Below, piece after piece: positions 20,747 to 30,586 of a DNA stretch of 64,000 bases. The notes under the pieces were generated by a model that saw only the letters and a list, made by a program, of their open reading frames with translations, was not told the origin of the DNA and did no database searches. The stretch is from Bacillota bacterium (GTDB lineage: Bacteria > Bacillota > Sulfobacillia > JAJZYS01 > JAJYTV01). Location: assembly GCA_021799275.1 (NCBI GenBank), contig JAJZAT010000006.1, forward strand, positions 1-64,000. Direction: 5' to 3'. The stretch's first letter is position 1. Every line of letters starts with the position of its first letter. Made by a program: the position numbers and the translations under genes.

Positions 20747-21985
20747 ATGAGGCTGCGTGAAGAGGCCCTCGAGTATCACCGCGTCCACCATGGCAAGATC
20801 GAGGTCACGAGCCGCGTGCCGCTGCATGACCAGCAGGACCTGTCGCTCGCGTACACGCCAGGCGTGGCAGAGCCGTGCAAGCAGATCCAGATCGAGCCGG
20901 AGTCCATCTTCGACTACACGAACCGCGGCAACCTCGTGGCCATCCTGACGGACGGCTCCGCGGTGCTCGGACTTGGCGACATCGGTCCCGGCGCCGGCCT
21001 TCCTGTCATGGAGGGCAAGGCGGTCCTGTTCAAGGCGTTCGGCGGCGTCGACGCATTCCCGGTGCTCGTCAACACGCAGGACGTCGACAAGATCGTCGAG
21101 GTCATGAAGCTGCTCGAGCCGGGCTTCGGCGGCGTCAACGTCGAGGACGTGTCGGCTCCTCGCTGCTTCGAGCTTGAGCGCCGGCTCAAGGAGGAACTCG
21201 ACATCCCCGTGTTCCACGACGACCAGCATGGTACCGCCATCGTGGTCGGAGCGGCGTTCCTCAACGCCCTGCGCGTCGTGCAGAAGAAGATCGAGGACGT
21301 GCGCGTCGTCTTCAACGGCGCCGGCGCCTCCGGCATCATGGTCTCCCGGATGCTGCGCGACCTCGGCGTCAAGGACATCATCCTCTGCGACCGTCAGGGG
21401 ACCATCTATCAGGGGCGGCCGGGCCTCAACCCCGAGAAGGAGGTTGTGGCCAAGGAGACAAACCCGCGTGGCGTGAAGGGCAGCCTGGCCGACGCGCTCG
21501 TCGGGGCGGACGCCTTCGTTGGTCTCTCCTCCGCAGGGGCCGTCACGATGGACATGCTCCGTCCGATGAACAAGGATGGTATCGTGTTCGCCCTCGCGAA
21601 CCCGGTTCCGGAGATCTGGCCAGTCCAGGCCGTCGAGGTGGGCGCGGCGGTGGTCGGCACAGGCCGCTCCGACTTCGCAAACCAGATCAACAACGTGCTC
21701 GGCTTCCCCGGCGTCTTCCGCGGCGCCCTGGACGTCCGGGCGCGCCAAATCACGGAAGGCATGAAGCAGGCGGCGGCACGGGCCATCGCCGGCCTCATCA
21801 CCGACCAGGAGCTCCGGCCCGACTACGTGATCCCGGCACCGCTCGACCGGCGCGTCGCACCGGCGGTGGCACGGGCCGTGGCCGAGCAGGCGATCAAGGA
21901 AGGGCTCGCGCGGCGTGTCCTCGACCCGGCCGAAGTTGAGCAGCACTGTATCGAGCTGACCCGCGAGAAGGAAGGCCAAGCGTAG
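20747..21985 (+). CDS. NAD(P)-dependent malic enzyme
   Basis: LAYTPGVAEPCKQI, VFHDDQHGTAIVV, FALANPVPEIWP. Confidence 0.96.
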   Translation: MRLREEALEYHRVHHGKIEVTSRVPLHDQQDLSLAYTPGVAEPCKQIQIEPESIFDYTNRGNLVAILTDGSAVLGLGDIGPGAGLPVMEGKAVLFKAFGGVDAFPVLVNTQDVDKIVEVMKLLEPGFGGVNVEDVSAPRCFELERRLKEELDIPVFHDDQHGTAIVVGAAFLNALRVVQKKIEDVRVVFNGAGASGIMVSRMLRDLGVKDIILCDRQGTIYQGRPGLNPEKEVVAKETNPRGVKGSLADALVGADAFVGLSSAGAVTMDMLRPMNKDGIVFALANPVPEIWPVQAVEVGAAVVGTGRSDFANQINNVLGFPGVFRGALDVRARQITEGMKQAAARAIAGLITDQELRPDYVIPAPLDRRVAPAVARAVAEQAIKEGLARRVLDPAEVEQHCIELTREKEGQA

Positions 21986-21998
21986 AAAGGACAGTGGC

Positions 21999-23111
21999 AT
22001 GAAGCTCTACGAGTATCTCGCGAAGGGGCGCCTTAAGGCGCATGGAATCCCTGTGCCCCCAGGCCTGCTCTGTCGCACGCCGGATGAGGTCGCCAAGGCG
22101 CTCGAGGAGATCTGCCCTGCGGCCGTGAAGGCGCAGGTGCTGGTCGGGGGCCGTGGCAAGGCGGGCGGCATCAAGTTCGCCCAAGATCCCGAGGAGGGGC
22201 GCAAGGTCGCTTCCGAGATCCTCGGCATGAACCTCAAGGGCTACACTGTCGAACAGGTCTACGTCGAAGGCAAGATCGACGTCGACCGCGAGTTCTACGT
22301 CTCCGTGACTGTCGACCGCAACGCGAGGAAGCCACTCGTCATGGCTTCCTCGCACGGCGGCGTCGAGATCGAGGACGTGGAGGACAAGTACATCGTCCGC
22401 CGCCACGTGGACGAGGCCTTCGGCATGCAGGGCTACCTGGCCCGGGACATCGCCGCCGAGATGGGCCTCGAGGGCGATGTCGCGAAGCAGGTCGCGGTGA
22501 TCCTGCAGAAGCTCTACGAGGTCTTCCGCACGGAAGACGCCGAGCTTGTGGAGATCAACCCGCTCGTCGTCTCGGGCGGGAAGGTCATCGCCGCGGACGC
22601 GCGGCTCAACATCGACGACGCGGCCCTCTTCCGCCACAAGGATCTCCCTGCGGTGGCCGAGGGCACGGAACTCGAACTCAAGGTGAAGGAGATCGGCCTC
22701 GCCTTCGTGCAGCTGGACGGCGACATCGCCGTGATGGCGAACGGCGCCGGCATGGCCATGGCCACGCTGGACGCGCTGCAGCACTTCGGCGGCAAGCCCG
22801 CGAACTTCCTCGACGCCGGTGGCGGCGCGTCGGTGGAGCCGACAGCCCAGGCGATGGGCGTCCTCGTCTCGATGAAGCCCAAGGCGATCTTCGTCAACAT
22901 CTTCGGTGGCATCACGCGATGCGACGACGTTGCGAACGCGATCGTCCAGGTGAAGAAGACGCAGGGCATTCCGGTGCCGCTCGTGGTACGCCTCGTGGGC
23001 ACCAACGAGCTGCAGGGCGTCGAGATCCTGCGCCACGAGGGCATTGAGGCGTTCCGAGAGATGAGCGAGGCGGCCAGGAAGGCTGTCGAACTCGCCGGGG
23101 AGGTGCGCTAG
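21999..23111 (+). CDS. sucC: Succinate-CoA ligase beta subunit
   Basis: MKLYEYLAKGRLKAHGIPVP, INPLVV, NFLDAGGGAS, FVNIFGGITRCD. Confidence 0.97.
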   Translation: MKLYEYLAKGRLKAHGIPVPPGLLCRTPDEVAKALEEICPAAVKAQVLVGGRGKAGGIKFAQDPEEGRKVASEILGMNLKGYTVEQVYVEGKIDVDREFYVSVTVDRNARKPLVMASSHGGVEIEDVEDKYIVRRHVDEAFGMQGYLARDIAAEMGLEGDVAKQVAVILQKLYEVFRTEDAELVEINPLVVSGGKVIAADARLNIDDAALFRHKDLPAVAEGTELELKVKEIGLAFVQLDGDIAVMANGAGMAMATLDALQHFGGKPANFLDAGGGASVEPTAQAMGVLVSMKPKAIFVNIFGGITRCDDVANAIVQVKKTQGIPVPLVVRLVGTNELQGVEILRHEGIEAFREMSEAARKAVELAGEVR

Positions 23112-23112
23112 C

Positions 23113-23979
23113 ATGGCGATCATCATCGATCAGGACACCCGGGTCGTCGTGCAGGGCATGACCGGCAACCAGGGCAGCTTCCACACGGGCCAGATGGTCA
23201 AGTACGGTACCAACGTCGTCGCGGGTACCTCGCCGACCAAGGCCGGCCAGGACCACGAGGGCATTCCGGTCTTCGCCTCGGTACGCGAGGCGGTCCTGGA
23301 GCGCGGCGCGGACGCGTCGATCGTGTTCGTGCCAGCGGCATTCGCCAAGGACGCCGCGTTCGAGGCCATCGACGCCGGCTGCAAGGTCGTCGTCATGATC
23401 CCTGAGCACATCCCGGTGCAGGACTCGATCCTCATCGTCGAGTACGCCCGCTTCCGCGGCGCCAAGGTGGTGGGACCAAACACGTACGGTCTCATCTCCC
23501 CAGGCAAGTCGAAGATGGGCATCATGCCGAACCACATCTACGCGCCCGGCCCGGTGGGCCTAGTGGCGCGCTCGGGAACCCTCTCCTACGAGATCGCGGC
23601 CGCACTTACCGAGGCGGGTCTCGGTCAGTCCACCGCGATCGGCATGGGCGGCGACCCCGTGGTGGGACAGGTGTTCAACGACGTGCTGCACCAGTTCGAG
23701 AAGGACCCCGAGACCAAGGCCTGCGTGCTGGTCGGGGAGATCGGCGGCAGCGCGGAGGAGGAGGCGGCGGAGTTCATCAAGACGATGAGCAAGCCCGTCG
23801 TCGCTTACCTCGCGGGTCGCGCGGCACCTCCCGGAAAGCGCATGGGTCACGCCGGGGCCATCATTGAGCGTGGCCGCGGCACCTTGGAGAGCAAGCGCAA
23901 GGCACTCGAGGCGGCCGGAGTCACGGTCGTCGAGATGCCGTGGGAAGTGGCGCCGGCGGTGAAGAAGCTGCTGGGCTGA
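23113..23979 (+). CDS. sucD: Succinate-CoA ligase alpha subunit
   Basis: VQGMTGNQGSFHT, GTLSYEIAAALTEAG, GHAGAI. Confidence 0.97.
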   Translation: MAIIIDQDTRVVVQGMTGNQGSFHTGQMVKYGTNVVAGTSPTKAGQDHEGIPVFASVREAVLERGADASIVFVPAAFAKDAAFEAIDAGCKVVVMIPEHIPVQDSILIVEYARFRGAKVVGPNTYGLISPGKSKMGIMPNHIYAPGPVGLVARSGTLSYEIAAALTEAGLGQSTAIGMGGDPVVGQVFNDVLHQFEKDPETKACVLVGEIGGSAEEEAAEFIKTMSKPVVAYLAGRAAPPGKRMGHAGAIIERGRGTLESKRKALEAAGVTVVEMPWEVAPAVKKLLG

Positions 23980-23993
23980 GCTACATGCGATGG

Positions 23994-24015
23994 GCGGCCG
24001 CCTTCGGGCGGCCGC
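23994..24015. terminator. Hairpin terminator between sucD and the convergent desulfhydrase gene
   Basis: GCGGCCGCC-ttcg-GGCGGCCGC. Confidence 0.7.
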
Positions 24016-24040
24016 TTCCTGGTTGCTGGTCCGGCTGGCA

Positions 24041-25063
24041 TCACCAAACGCGACCGCCCGCCGAGGCATCGGCGAAGAGGTGGGTGGCGGCATAGAGGCT
24101 CGGCTCTCCACCCGTGTGCAGGAACAGGACGTTTTCCTCCGGGCGGATGACGCCCTGCCTTGCGAGGTCGATCAGACCGGCCATGGCCTTGCCTGTGTAG
24201 GTCGGATCGAGCAGGATGCCTTCCGTGCGCGCCAGGAGCTTGACCGCTTCGATCATCTCCTGTGTGGGCTGGCCATAACCCGGCCCGATGTAGGCGTCGT
24301 AGCAGGTGACGGCGTCTGGCCTGACCTGGACGTCGACGCCAAGGTGGGCTGCGGTCTCCGCCGAGATCCGCTCGATGTCGGCCAGCAACTGCTCGTGTGG
24401 ATGCAGAACGCTGATGGCCGTGACGGGCACGTCGAGGTGGAGGACCTCAAGGCCGAGCAGGGTGCCGGCCAGGGTCCCGGCGCTGCCGCCCGCGACCACG
24501 ATGCGGTCCATGGATAGCCCGTGGTCGAAGCACTGCCCCATGATCTCCGTCGCGCAGGCGACGTAGCCGAGAGCGCCGACGGCGTTCGATCCGCCCATCG
24601 GAATGACGTAGGGCCTGTGTCCCGCGGCCACCGCCTCCGTTGCGGCCGCGTCGAGTTCGGTCGGCCAGTCCACCTCATCGGGGACGATCTTGATCCTCTC
24701 GGCCCCGAGAAGATGGTAGAGAAAGATGTTGCCGTTCCCATCTGGCCGGTACGCGCCGGGCGACGGCTCGGATAGGACGAGCCAGCACTTGAGACCTTCC
24801 TTGACGGCCGCCGCCAAGGTCAGGCGGCAATGGTTCGACTGGATGCCGCCGCAGGTGATCAGCGTGTCCGCACCTTGGGCAAGAGCGTCCGCCACCAGAA
24901 ACTCCAGCTTGCGCGTCTTGTTGCCGCCGCCCGTGAGGCCCAGAAGGTCGTCGCGCTTGATGTAAACGTGCGGCCCGCCGAGTGCCTCGGAGAAACGCGG
25001 CATCCGCTCGATGGGCGTCGGACCGGCCGTGTACCGCCGCCGCGGAAACTTCGCCAGATTCAT
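24041..25063 (-). CDS. D-cysteine desulfhydrase / ACC deaminase family PLP enzyme
   Basis: IKRDDLLGLTGGGNKTRKLEFLVADAL, GGIQSNHCRLTLAAA, VAGGSAGTLAGTLLG. Confidence 0.92.
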   Translation of the reverse strand: MNLAKFPRRRYTAGPTPIERMPRFSEALGGPHVYIKRDDLLGLTGGGNKTRKLEFLVADALAQGADTLITCGGIQSNHCRLTLAAAVKEGLKCWLVLSEPSPGAYRPDGNGNIFLYHLLGAERIKIVPDEVDWPTELDAAATEAVAAGHRPYVIPMGGSNAVGALGYVACATEIMGQCFDHGLSMDRIVVAGGSAGTLAGTLLGLEVLHLDVPVTAISVLHPHEQLLADIERISAETAAHLGVDVQVRPDAVTCYDAYIGPGYGQPTQEMIEAVKLLARTEGILLDPTYTGKAMAGLIDLARQGVIRPEENVLFLHTGGEPSLYAATHLFADASAGGRVW

Positions 25064-25234
25064 GCCACACCTCCGCCTGCGTCGTGGCTGCGCGCCTGGG
25101 CTCCCCGGCGCAGTCGCTTCCAGGCTATGTTCAAGCGTCTCGCCTGACACGGAGGGGAGGAGGAGATTGCCATACCTGAGGGGAACAGCCATAAGACGCG
25201 TGCCCCAGGCGAGCGTCTAGGGAGGAGAGGCCAG

Positions 25235-26488
25235 GTGCAGTCGGCCAGAGACGAAGATCGCACGGTTAAGCACCCTAAGCTCTGGCGCAACGCCAACCTC
25301 ACGATCCTGGTGAGCGGCCAGTGGGTGTCGCAGGTCGGCAACAACCTTTTCGAGCTTGCGGTGTACTGGTACGTGCTCGCCCAGACCCATCAGGCCGCTT
25401 CGCTCGGCTGGGTGGGGACGGCGATGGCTCTGCCGGGCGTGCTGGGCCTCATGACCGGCGTGTTCGTCGACCGCATGGACCGCCGCTGGACCATGGTCGG
25501 GTCGGATGTGCTGCGGGCCGCGCTCTCCGCACTCCTCGGCATCTTTGCGCTCCTGCACCTGCTGCCGCTGTGGCTGTTCCTGGTGCTGGTGCTGCTGCTG
25601 ATGGCGGTCGGCACCTTTTTCAACCCGGCGTCGGGGGCACTGCTGCCGCAGATCGTTCCGGATGAGCAGCTCGCGGCGGCCAACGGCCTCTATTCTTCCG
25701 CTACCAGTTCCGCGGGGCTGATCGGCATGTTCGGTGGCGGCATCGTGATGTCGCTCTTGGGGCCGATCCTGCTCTTCTTCATGAACGCGGCATCCTTCGT
25801 CGTGTCTTTCCTGAGTCTCATGTTCCTGCGCGTCCCGCGGCGCGAGCGCGACCGGCCTGCGACCGGCGCGGGCATCGGCCAGCTCTATCGCGAATGGGTC
25901 GAGGGATTCAAGGTCTACCAGGCAATCCCGCTCTTGCGTACCCTTCTAATGACGGCTATCCTCATCAACTTCGCGGGTCAGGGCCTAGGGGTGCTCGCCG
26001 CGGCATGGGTCAAGGGCCCCTTGCGCGGCAACGCCTTCGACTACGCGCTGTTCGGCGCGGCGATCACCGTGGGGGCCATTGTCGGAGCCATGACGGCAGC
26101 GCAGGTACTGCGCCGGATGAGACTCGAGCAGGTGCTGCCGGCAGGAATCATCGCGGTCGGCGTGGCCGTCGTGGTCCTGTCGCGCGTGCCGCTTCTATGG
26201 GTGACGATTCTGTGCATGTTCCTGGCTGGCATCGCCATGGGCGAGATGAACACGGGACTGACCACCATGATGCAGAGGATCGTGCCGCAGGAGAAGATGG
26301 GTCGCGTCTTCGGCACCGTCGGCGCCCTCGTGACCCTAGCGAATCCCGTAGGTGCGGCCGTTGCCGGTGCGCTCGCCGAGGTGTGGTCCGTGCCCTTTAT
26401 CTATCTGCTGCTCGGCGTACTGATCCTGCTCAGCTCCTTGCCTCTCTTCAGGCTTCAGGCAGGGTCGTCCGCGCAGTCGGCTGCCTAG
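25235..26488 (+). CDS. MFS transporter (macrolide-efflux/DUF894-like)
   Basis: 12-TM protein; GNNLFELAVYWYVLAQT, VDRMDRRWTM. Confidence 0.88.
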   Translation: MQSARDEDRTVKHPKLWRNANLTILVSGQWVSQVGNNLFELAVYWYVLAQTHQAASLGWVGTAMALPGVLGLMTGVFVDRMDRRWTMVGSDVLRAALSALLGIFALLHLLPLWLFLVLVLLLMAVGTFFNPASGALLPQIVPDEQLAAANGLYSSATSSAGLIGMFGGGIVMSLLGPILLFFMNAASFVVSFLSLMFLRVPRRERDRPATGAGIGQLYREWVEGFKVYQAIPLLRTLLMTAILINFAGQGLGVLAAAWVKGPLRGNAFDYALFGAAITVGAIVGAMTAAQVLRRMRLEQVLPAGIIAVGVAVVVLSRVPLLWVTILCMFLAGIAMGEMNTGLTTMMQRIVPQEKMGRVFGTVGALVTLANPVGAAVAGALAEVWSVPFIYLLLGVLILLSSLPLFRLQAGSSAQSAA

Positions 26489-26512
26489 AACCTCCCCCGG
26501 GGTACGAGAGAG

Positions 26513-26547
26513 GCGAGGGGCCCGCCCTAAGACGGCCTGCCCCTCGC
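26513..26547. terminator. Bidirectional terminator between convergent genes
   Basis: GCGAGGGG...CCCCTCGC imperfect stem. Confidence 0.65.
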
Positions 26548-26572
26548 CGACGTTCTCTCTTTTCCAGGCCGA

Positions 26573-26848
26573 TCAGCGACCGTCCAGGACCTGCACCAGG
26601 CGACGCACGACCCTGAGGTTTTCGATGCGCCCGAAGCGCCAGCCGCGGTCGTAGAGCGCCAAGGTGACCAGCTCGCCCTGCCGGTTGAAACGCCAGATGC
26701 GGAGCTGGGCGATGCGTCCGCCGCCCTTGTAGAGCGTGCGCTGATTGAGGCCGTAGCTGACCCGGCCCTGGGTCAGGCGGGCATGAAAGCCGTACTTGCC
26801 GAGATGTCCCGCAATGACGCCATCCTCTTCGAAACGACGACTAAGCAT
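26573..26848 (-). CDS. Small basic hypothetical protein
   Basis: 91 aa from internal Met (MLSRRFEEDGVIAGHLGKYGFHARLTQGRVSYGLNQRTLYKGGG...). Confidence 0.6.
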   Translation of the reverse strand: MLSRRFEEDGVIAGHLGKYGFHARLTQGRVSYGLNQRTLYKGGGRIAQLRIWRFNRQGELVTLALYDRGWRFGRIENLRVVRRLVQVLDGR

Positions 26849-26981
26849 CTTCGTGGCCTCCCGGCTCCAGCGTTGCCCAGATGTTGGGCAGGCTAGACAT
26901 GCCGCAGCCGGATGGAAGCGCCTCGGGGCGCAGGTGAGAACCGGTGCAGGGCAGAATGGGAGCATCCGAGGTGATCCCGCG

Positions 26982-27860
26982 ATGCCGGCAGAAATTCTAG
27001 CTCCACTGATCAGCCCGCGCGATGCCAAGGGACGGCTCGATCTCGACGGACTGGCCGCGAACGTCGCGAGACTGGGACCCGATGTGGACGGCTTCCTCGT
27101 TCTCGGGTCATCGGGCGAGTACGTCTATCTTTCGGAGCGGGAGCGCATGGACGCCGTCCGTACGGTGATGGAGGGCGCGGGCGACCGCACGGTATTCGTG
27201 CAGGTCGGGTCGGAGACCACGGAGTCGAGCGCGGCCTTGGCACACGAGGCGATGCAGTATGGCGCCACCGGCCTCCTGGCCGTCACGCCCCATTACTACA
27301 CGCCGCAGCTCAAGGGGCCCGCTCTGCAGGCCTACTATAGGACGATCGGCGCCATCGGGCCGACCTACCTCTACCACATCCCTTCCTACACGGGAATGAC
27401 GCTCGACGTGCGGGAGATCCTCGACATCGCCGCGATTCCCGGGGTCGTCGGCATGAAAGACTCGACGGGCAACCTCGCGCTGCTCACGGAGATTCTCGCG
27501 AGCTGCCCTGCGGGCTTCCGCTACTATGTCGGATCGGGTGGGGCGCTCCTCGCCGCGATGGCCCATGGCGCCGTCGGGACGATAGCGGCACTTGCCAACC
27601 TTGTGCCGGCACAGATGCGCCAGGCCGTCTCGCTGTTCGAAAGAGGGCGGATGGCCGAGGCGGCCGAGGCACAGCGGCCGCTTGCGCGGCTGAACGCCCT
27701 CGTCACGCGCCGGTACGGCATCCCTGGGCTCAAGTACGCGGCCGGCAGGCTCGGCTTTGCGGCGGGCGAGCCCGTGCCGCCGCTCCAGCCCGTGACGTCC
27801 GCGGCCGCCGCCGAAATCGACGCGGCGATCGCCGACCTGAGGGTGCCTGCGGCGGGATGA
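26982..27860 (+). CDS. Dihydrodipicolinate synthase (DapA/NanA) family lyase
   Basis: GFLVLGSSGEYVYLSERER, YLYHIPSYTG, GMKDSTGN (Schiff-base Lys). Confidence 0.92.
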   Translation: MPAEILAPLISPRDAKGRLDLDGLAANVARLGPDVDGFLVLGSSGEYVYLSERERMDAVRTVMEGAGDRTVFVQVGSETTESSAALAHEAMQYGATGLLAVTPHYYTPQLKGPALQAYYRTIGAIGPTYLYHIPSYTGMTLDVREILDIAAIPGVVGMKDSTGNLALLTEILASCPAGFRYYVGSGGALLAAMAHGAVGTIAALANLVPAQMRQAVSLFERGRMAEAAEAQRPLARLNALVTRRYGIPGLKYAAGRLGFAAGEPVPPLQPVTSAAAAEIDAAIADLRVPAAG

Positions 27861-28993
27861 ACCGGCGTGCACTGCTGAGCCTAAGCTTCGCCCACTTCAC
27901 CGCCGACCTGAACTCGGGCGCCGTTCCGGCTCTCCTGCCGCTCGCGACGACGCTCTTCTCCCTGAACTACAGCGCCGCAGCGCTCGTGATCCTGGTGTCC
28001 AATCTCACCTCGTCCGTGATCCAGCCGCTGTTCGGTGTGCTTGCGGACAGGCGTCCGATGCCTTGGCTGATGCCGTTCGCGCTCGCCCTGGCGGCCATCG
28101 GTACCGCCGCCTACTCTCTCGCAGGCGGCTACGGGTCGTTCGTGGCGCTGGTGGCGCTCACGGGCGTCGGCGTGGCGGCATTCCATCCCGTCGGTGCGTC
28201 GGGAGCCTACTTTGCGGCTGGAGCGAAGCGCGCCTCCGGTATGAGCATCTTCTCCGTCGGGGGCAATGTCGGGTTCGCGTTCGGCCCGCTGCTTGCGGGT
28301 CTGGCCACCCACGCCTTCGGCATGACGGGGGTGCTCTGGTTCCTGGTGCCGGGGGCCGCGGCGGTCATTGTGCTGAGGTTCTTCGCGCCGCGCGAGACCC
28401 AGGTGCGACCTGCCCACGAGATGAAGACGGCGCCGGTGCCGTGGCTGCTGCTCTCGATCCTGGTGCTGGTCGTGGTGTTGCGCAGCACGGCCCAGTACGG
28501 CGTACTGACCTTCTACCCGCTCTACCTGACGCACCTGCACCGGCTGTCGCCCAGCCTCTCAGGGGCCATCCTCTTCTTCTTCCTGATCATGGGTGCCTTT
28601 GGCACCATGGTCGGCGGTCCGCTGTCGGACCGCTTCGGCCGCAGGAGCCTCATGCTCTGGAGCTGGGTCGCGACGACGCCGCTCCTCTACCTGCTGCCAC
28701 GGTTGCCCGGCGTCTGGCAGTTCGTGGACCTGGGCGTCCTGGGGTTCGCGATCGTCGCGACCTTCAGCACGACGGTCGTCCTGGCGCAGGAAATGCTGCC
28801 CGGCCGCCAGGCGGTGGCCTCGTCGCTGACAATCGGCCTCGCGATCGGCCTTGGCGGCGTCGTGATGCTCTGGCTGGGTCAGCTCGCGGACGTGGCCGGC
28901 GTTCGAGAGGTCCTTGGCCTGCTCTGGATCGCCGGTGTCGCCGGCTTCCTCGGATCCCTCCTGCTGCCTCAGCAGGTGCGGATCGCCGACTAG
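27857..28993 (+). CDS. MFS transporter (fosmidomycin-resistance-like)
   Basis: FAHFTADLNSGAVPALLPL, QPLFGVLADR, FHPVGASGAYFA, SVGGNVGFAFGP; ATGA overlap with upstream gene. Confidence 0.88.
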   Translation: MNRRALLSLSFAHFTADLNSGAVPALLPLATTLFSLNYSAAALVILVSNLTSSVIQPLFGVLADRRPMPWLMPFALALAAIGTAAYSLAGGYGSFVALVALTGVGVAAFHPVGASGAYFAAGAKRASGMSIFSVGGNVGFAFGPLLAGLATHAFGMTGVLWFLVPGAAAVIVLRFFAPRETQVRPAHEMKTAPVPWLLLSILVLVVVLRSTAQYGVLTFYPLYLTHLHRLSPSLSGAILFFFLIMGAFGTMVGGPLSDRFGRRSLMLWSWVATTPLLYLLPRLPGVWQFVDLGVLGFAIVATFSTTVVLAQEMLPGRQAVASSLTIGLAIGLGGVVMLWLGQLADVAGVREVLGLLWIAGVAGFLGSLLLPQQVRIAD

Positions 28994-29078
28994 CGGCGCA
29001 GGACACCTGCAGCGCTCTGTCGTATTCGGACCGCCAACGTGGCAGGCGCCTTGACCGCGCCGCAAAGGGGGGCCCACG

Positions 29079-30146
29079 TTGGATGTCATGGTGATGGTCG
29101 GGACGGCCAAAGGGCTGTTCCGCTTCAGGTCCCGCGATCGCAGAGGTTGGCGGATGGAAGGGCCGGACTTTCCGCAGACGCCCTGCTACACCGCGGTTTT
29201 GGACCCGCGCAGCGGCGTTCTCCTGGCTGGCGTGAACTCCGAGTTCTACGGTCCGTCCATCCGGCGGTCGCGGGATTTCGGGGCGACCTGGGACGCAGGC
29301 GTTGTACCTGCGTACGGGCCGGACGACGAGGAGCAGGTGACACGGGTCTGGGCCATCGCGCCTGCGGGCGCGGATGAGCCCGGGACGATGTACGCGGGCG
29401 TGGAGGCGAGCGGACTCTTCCGCTCGGACGACGGCGGCGACAGCTGGAGCGAAGTCCAGGCTCTGCGCCGTCACCCGACGCGCGAGCTCTGGGGTCCGGG
29501 GTACGGCGGCAAATGCCTGCACACGGTGCTTCCCGTGGGCCGCGACACCATCTACACGGCTTGCTCGGCCGGCGGCGCTTACCGGTCCACCGATCGCGGC
29601 GAGAGCTTCAGCCCGATCAACGCGGGGATCGAGGCGCGCTTCATGCCCGAGGGGCAGCGTTTCCCCGAAGCCGGCCAGTGCGTGCACAAACTCTCGAACT
29701 GCGCCGCCGAACCGCAGCGCATCTGGATGCAGAACCACGGTGGCGTGTACCGCACGGACGACGGCGGCGACACCTGGCACGAGGTCGGGAGGACTCTGCC
29801 GGGCGACTTCGGCTTCCCGGTGCTGGCACACCCGAGCGACCCCGACACCGCCTACGTCATTCCTTTGCAGGCGGATGGGCAGCGCTGGGCCAAGAATGCG
29901 CTCGGGGTCTGGTCCACGGAGGACGCGGGTGCCACCTGGCGCCCGATCACGGAGGGCCTGCCGGCCGTCTCCTTCGCGAGCGTGCTGCGCGACGGCCTGG
30001 ACCATGACGGCCAGGACCCGCTCGGCCTCTATTTCGGCACGACTTCGGGCAGCGTCTACGCGTCCGCCGACGGCGGCCGGGGCTGGCAGGAGATCGCGGC
30101 GCACCTGCCACGCATCTTCTCGGTGCGCGCGGCCACCTTGGCATGA
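29079..30146 (+). CDS. Cytoplasmic BNR/Asp-box (WD40/YVTN-like) repeat protein
   Basis: Repeated RSxDxGxTW-like boxes (RSDDGGDSWSE, YRSTDRGESFS, YRTDDGGDTWHE, WSTEDAGATWR, YASADGGRGWQE); no signal peptide. Confidence 0.88.
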   Translation: MDVMVMVGTAKGLFRFRSRDRRGWRMEGPDFPQTPCYTAVLDPRSGVLLAGVNSEFYGPSIRRSRDFGATWDAGVVPAYGPDDEEQVTRVWAIAPAGADEPGTMYAGVEASGLFRSDDGGDSWSEVQALRRHPTRELWGPGYGGKCLHTVLPVGRDTIYTACSAGGAYRSTDRGESFSPINAGIEARFMPEGQRFPEAGQCVHKLSNCAAEPQRIWMQNHGGVYRTDDGGDTWHEVGRTLPGDFGFPVLAHPSDPDTAYVIPLQADGQRWAKNALGVWSTEDAGATWRPITEGLPAVSFASVLRDGLDHDGQDPLGLYFGTTSGSVYASADGGRGWQEIAAHLPRIFSVRAATLA

Positions 30147-30418
30147 TCACGCTGCACCTGCCTGACGACCTGGCACGGGAGATCGGCATCGCCCCTCGGT
30201 CGGGGCATGCGGCAAAGGACAGTCTGGGGGAACTCCTGTCGGCGGTCGACGTCGGGAGTAGTGGGCTGCTGCCGAGGATCCTCGAGGCCGACGGGCGGCT
30301 GCGGCCGCACCTGAATCTCTTCATCGGAGAGAACAGGCTCGCGAGGGAGACGGCCATGGCGGCTCCAGTGCGCGACGGCGACGAAGTCTGGCTCTTGCGC
30401 GCGATCTCCGGCGGTTGA
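30143..30418 (+). CDS. MoaD/ThiS-family ubiquitin-like protein
   Basis: ~91 aa, beta-grasp pattern ending VRDGDEVWLLRAISGG (C-terminal GG); ATGA overlap with BNR gene. Confidence 0.82.
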   Translation: MITLHLPDDLAREIGIAPRSGHAAKDSLGELLSAVDVGSSGLLPRILEADGRLRPHLNLFIGENRLARETAMAAPVRDGDEVWLLRAISGG

Positions 30419-30434
30419 GACTAAGGTGGCGCTT

Positions 30435-30462
30435 GGGCCGCCTGCCATCGGGCGGGCGGCCC
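30435..30462 (+). terminator. Hairpin after the MoaD-like gene
   Basis: GGGCCGCC...GGCGGCCC. Confidence 0.6.
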
Positions 30463-30586
30463 AACTCCTTGTCCGAGGGCAGGGTGGCTGCTGCTCGCGG
30501 GCGGCCCCAGCAAGAGCCCATCGCCACCTGCGCACCTGCGGGGCCGCCGCGCTCCCACAGTAGGGCCCACCAGGAGGGAGGACACC

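Noticed and set aside
20354-22000. 548-aa minus-strand ORF opposite mdh/malic enzyme
   Set aside because: Shadow ORF of high-GC coding sequence; no recognisable domain.
21894-23126. 410-aa minus-strand ORF opposite sucC
   Set aside because: Shadow ORF; sense strand is clearly sucC.
26982-30146. Sialic-acid catabolic cluster (NanA-like lyase + transporter + BNR sialidase)
   Set aside because: The BNR protein has no signal peptide or evident sialidase catalytic signature, and the MFS is fosmidomycin-resistance-like; no nanK/nanE seen. Superficial similarity only.
30419-30586. Possible T-box or other riboswitch upstream of the 51-aa ORF (CAGGGTGGCTGCTGCTCGCGGG)
   Set aside because: Lacks the conserved T-box AGGGTGGNACCGCG core and specifier features; best explained as terminator-like GC hairpins.
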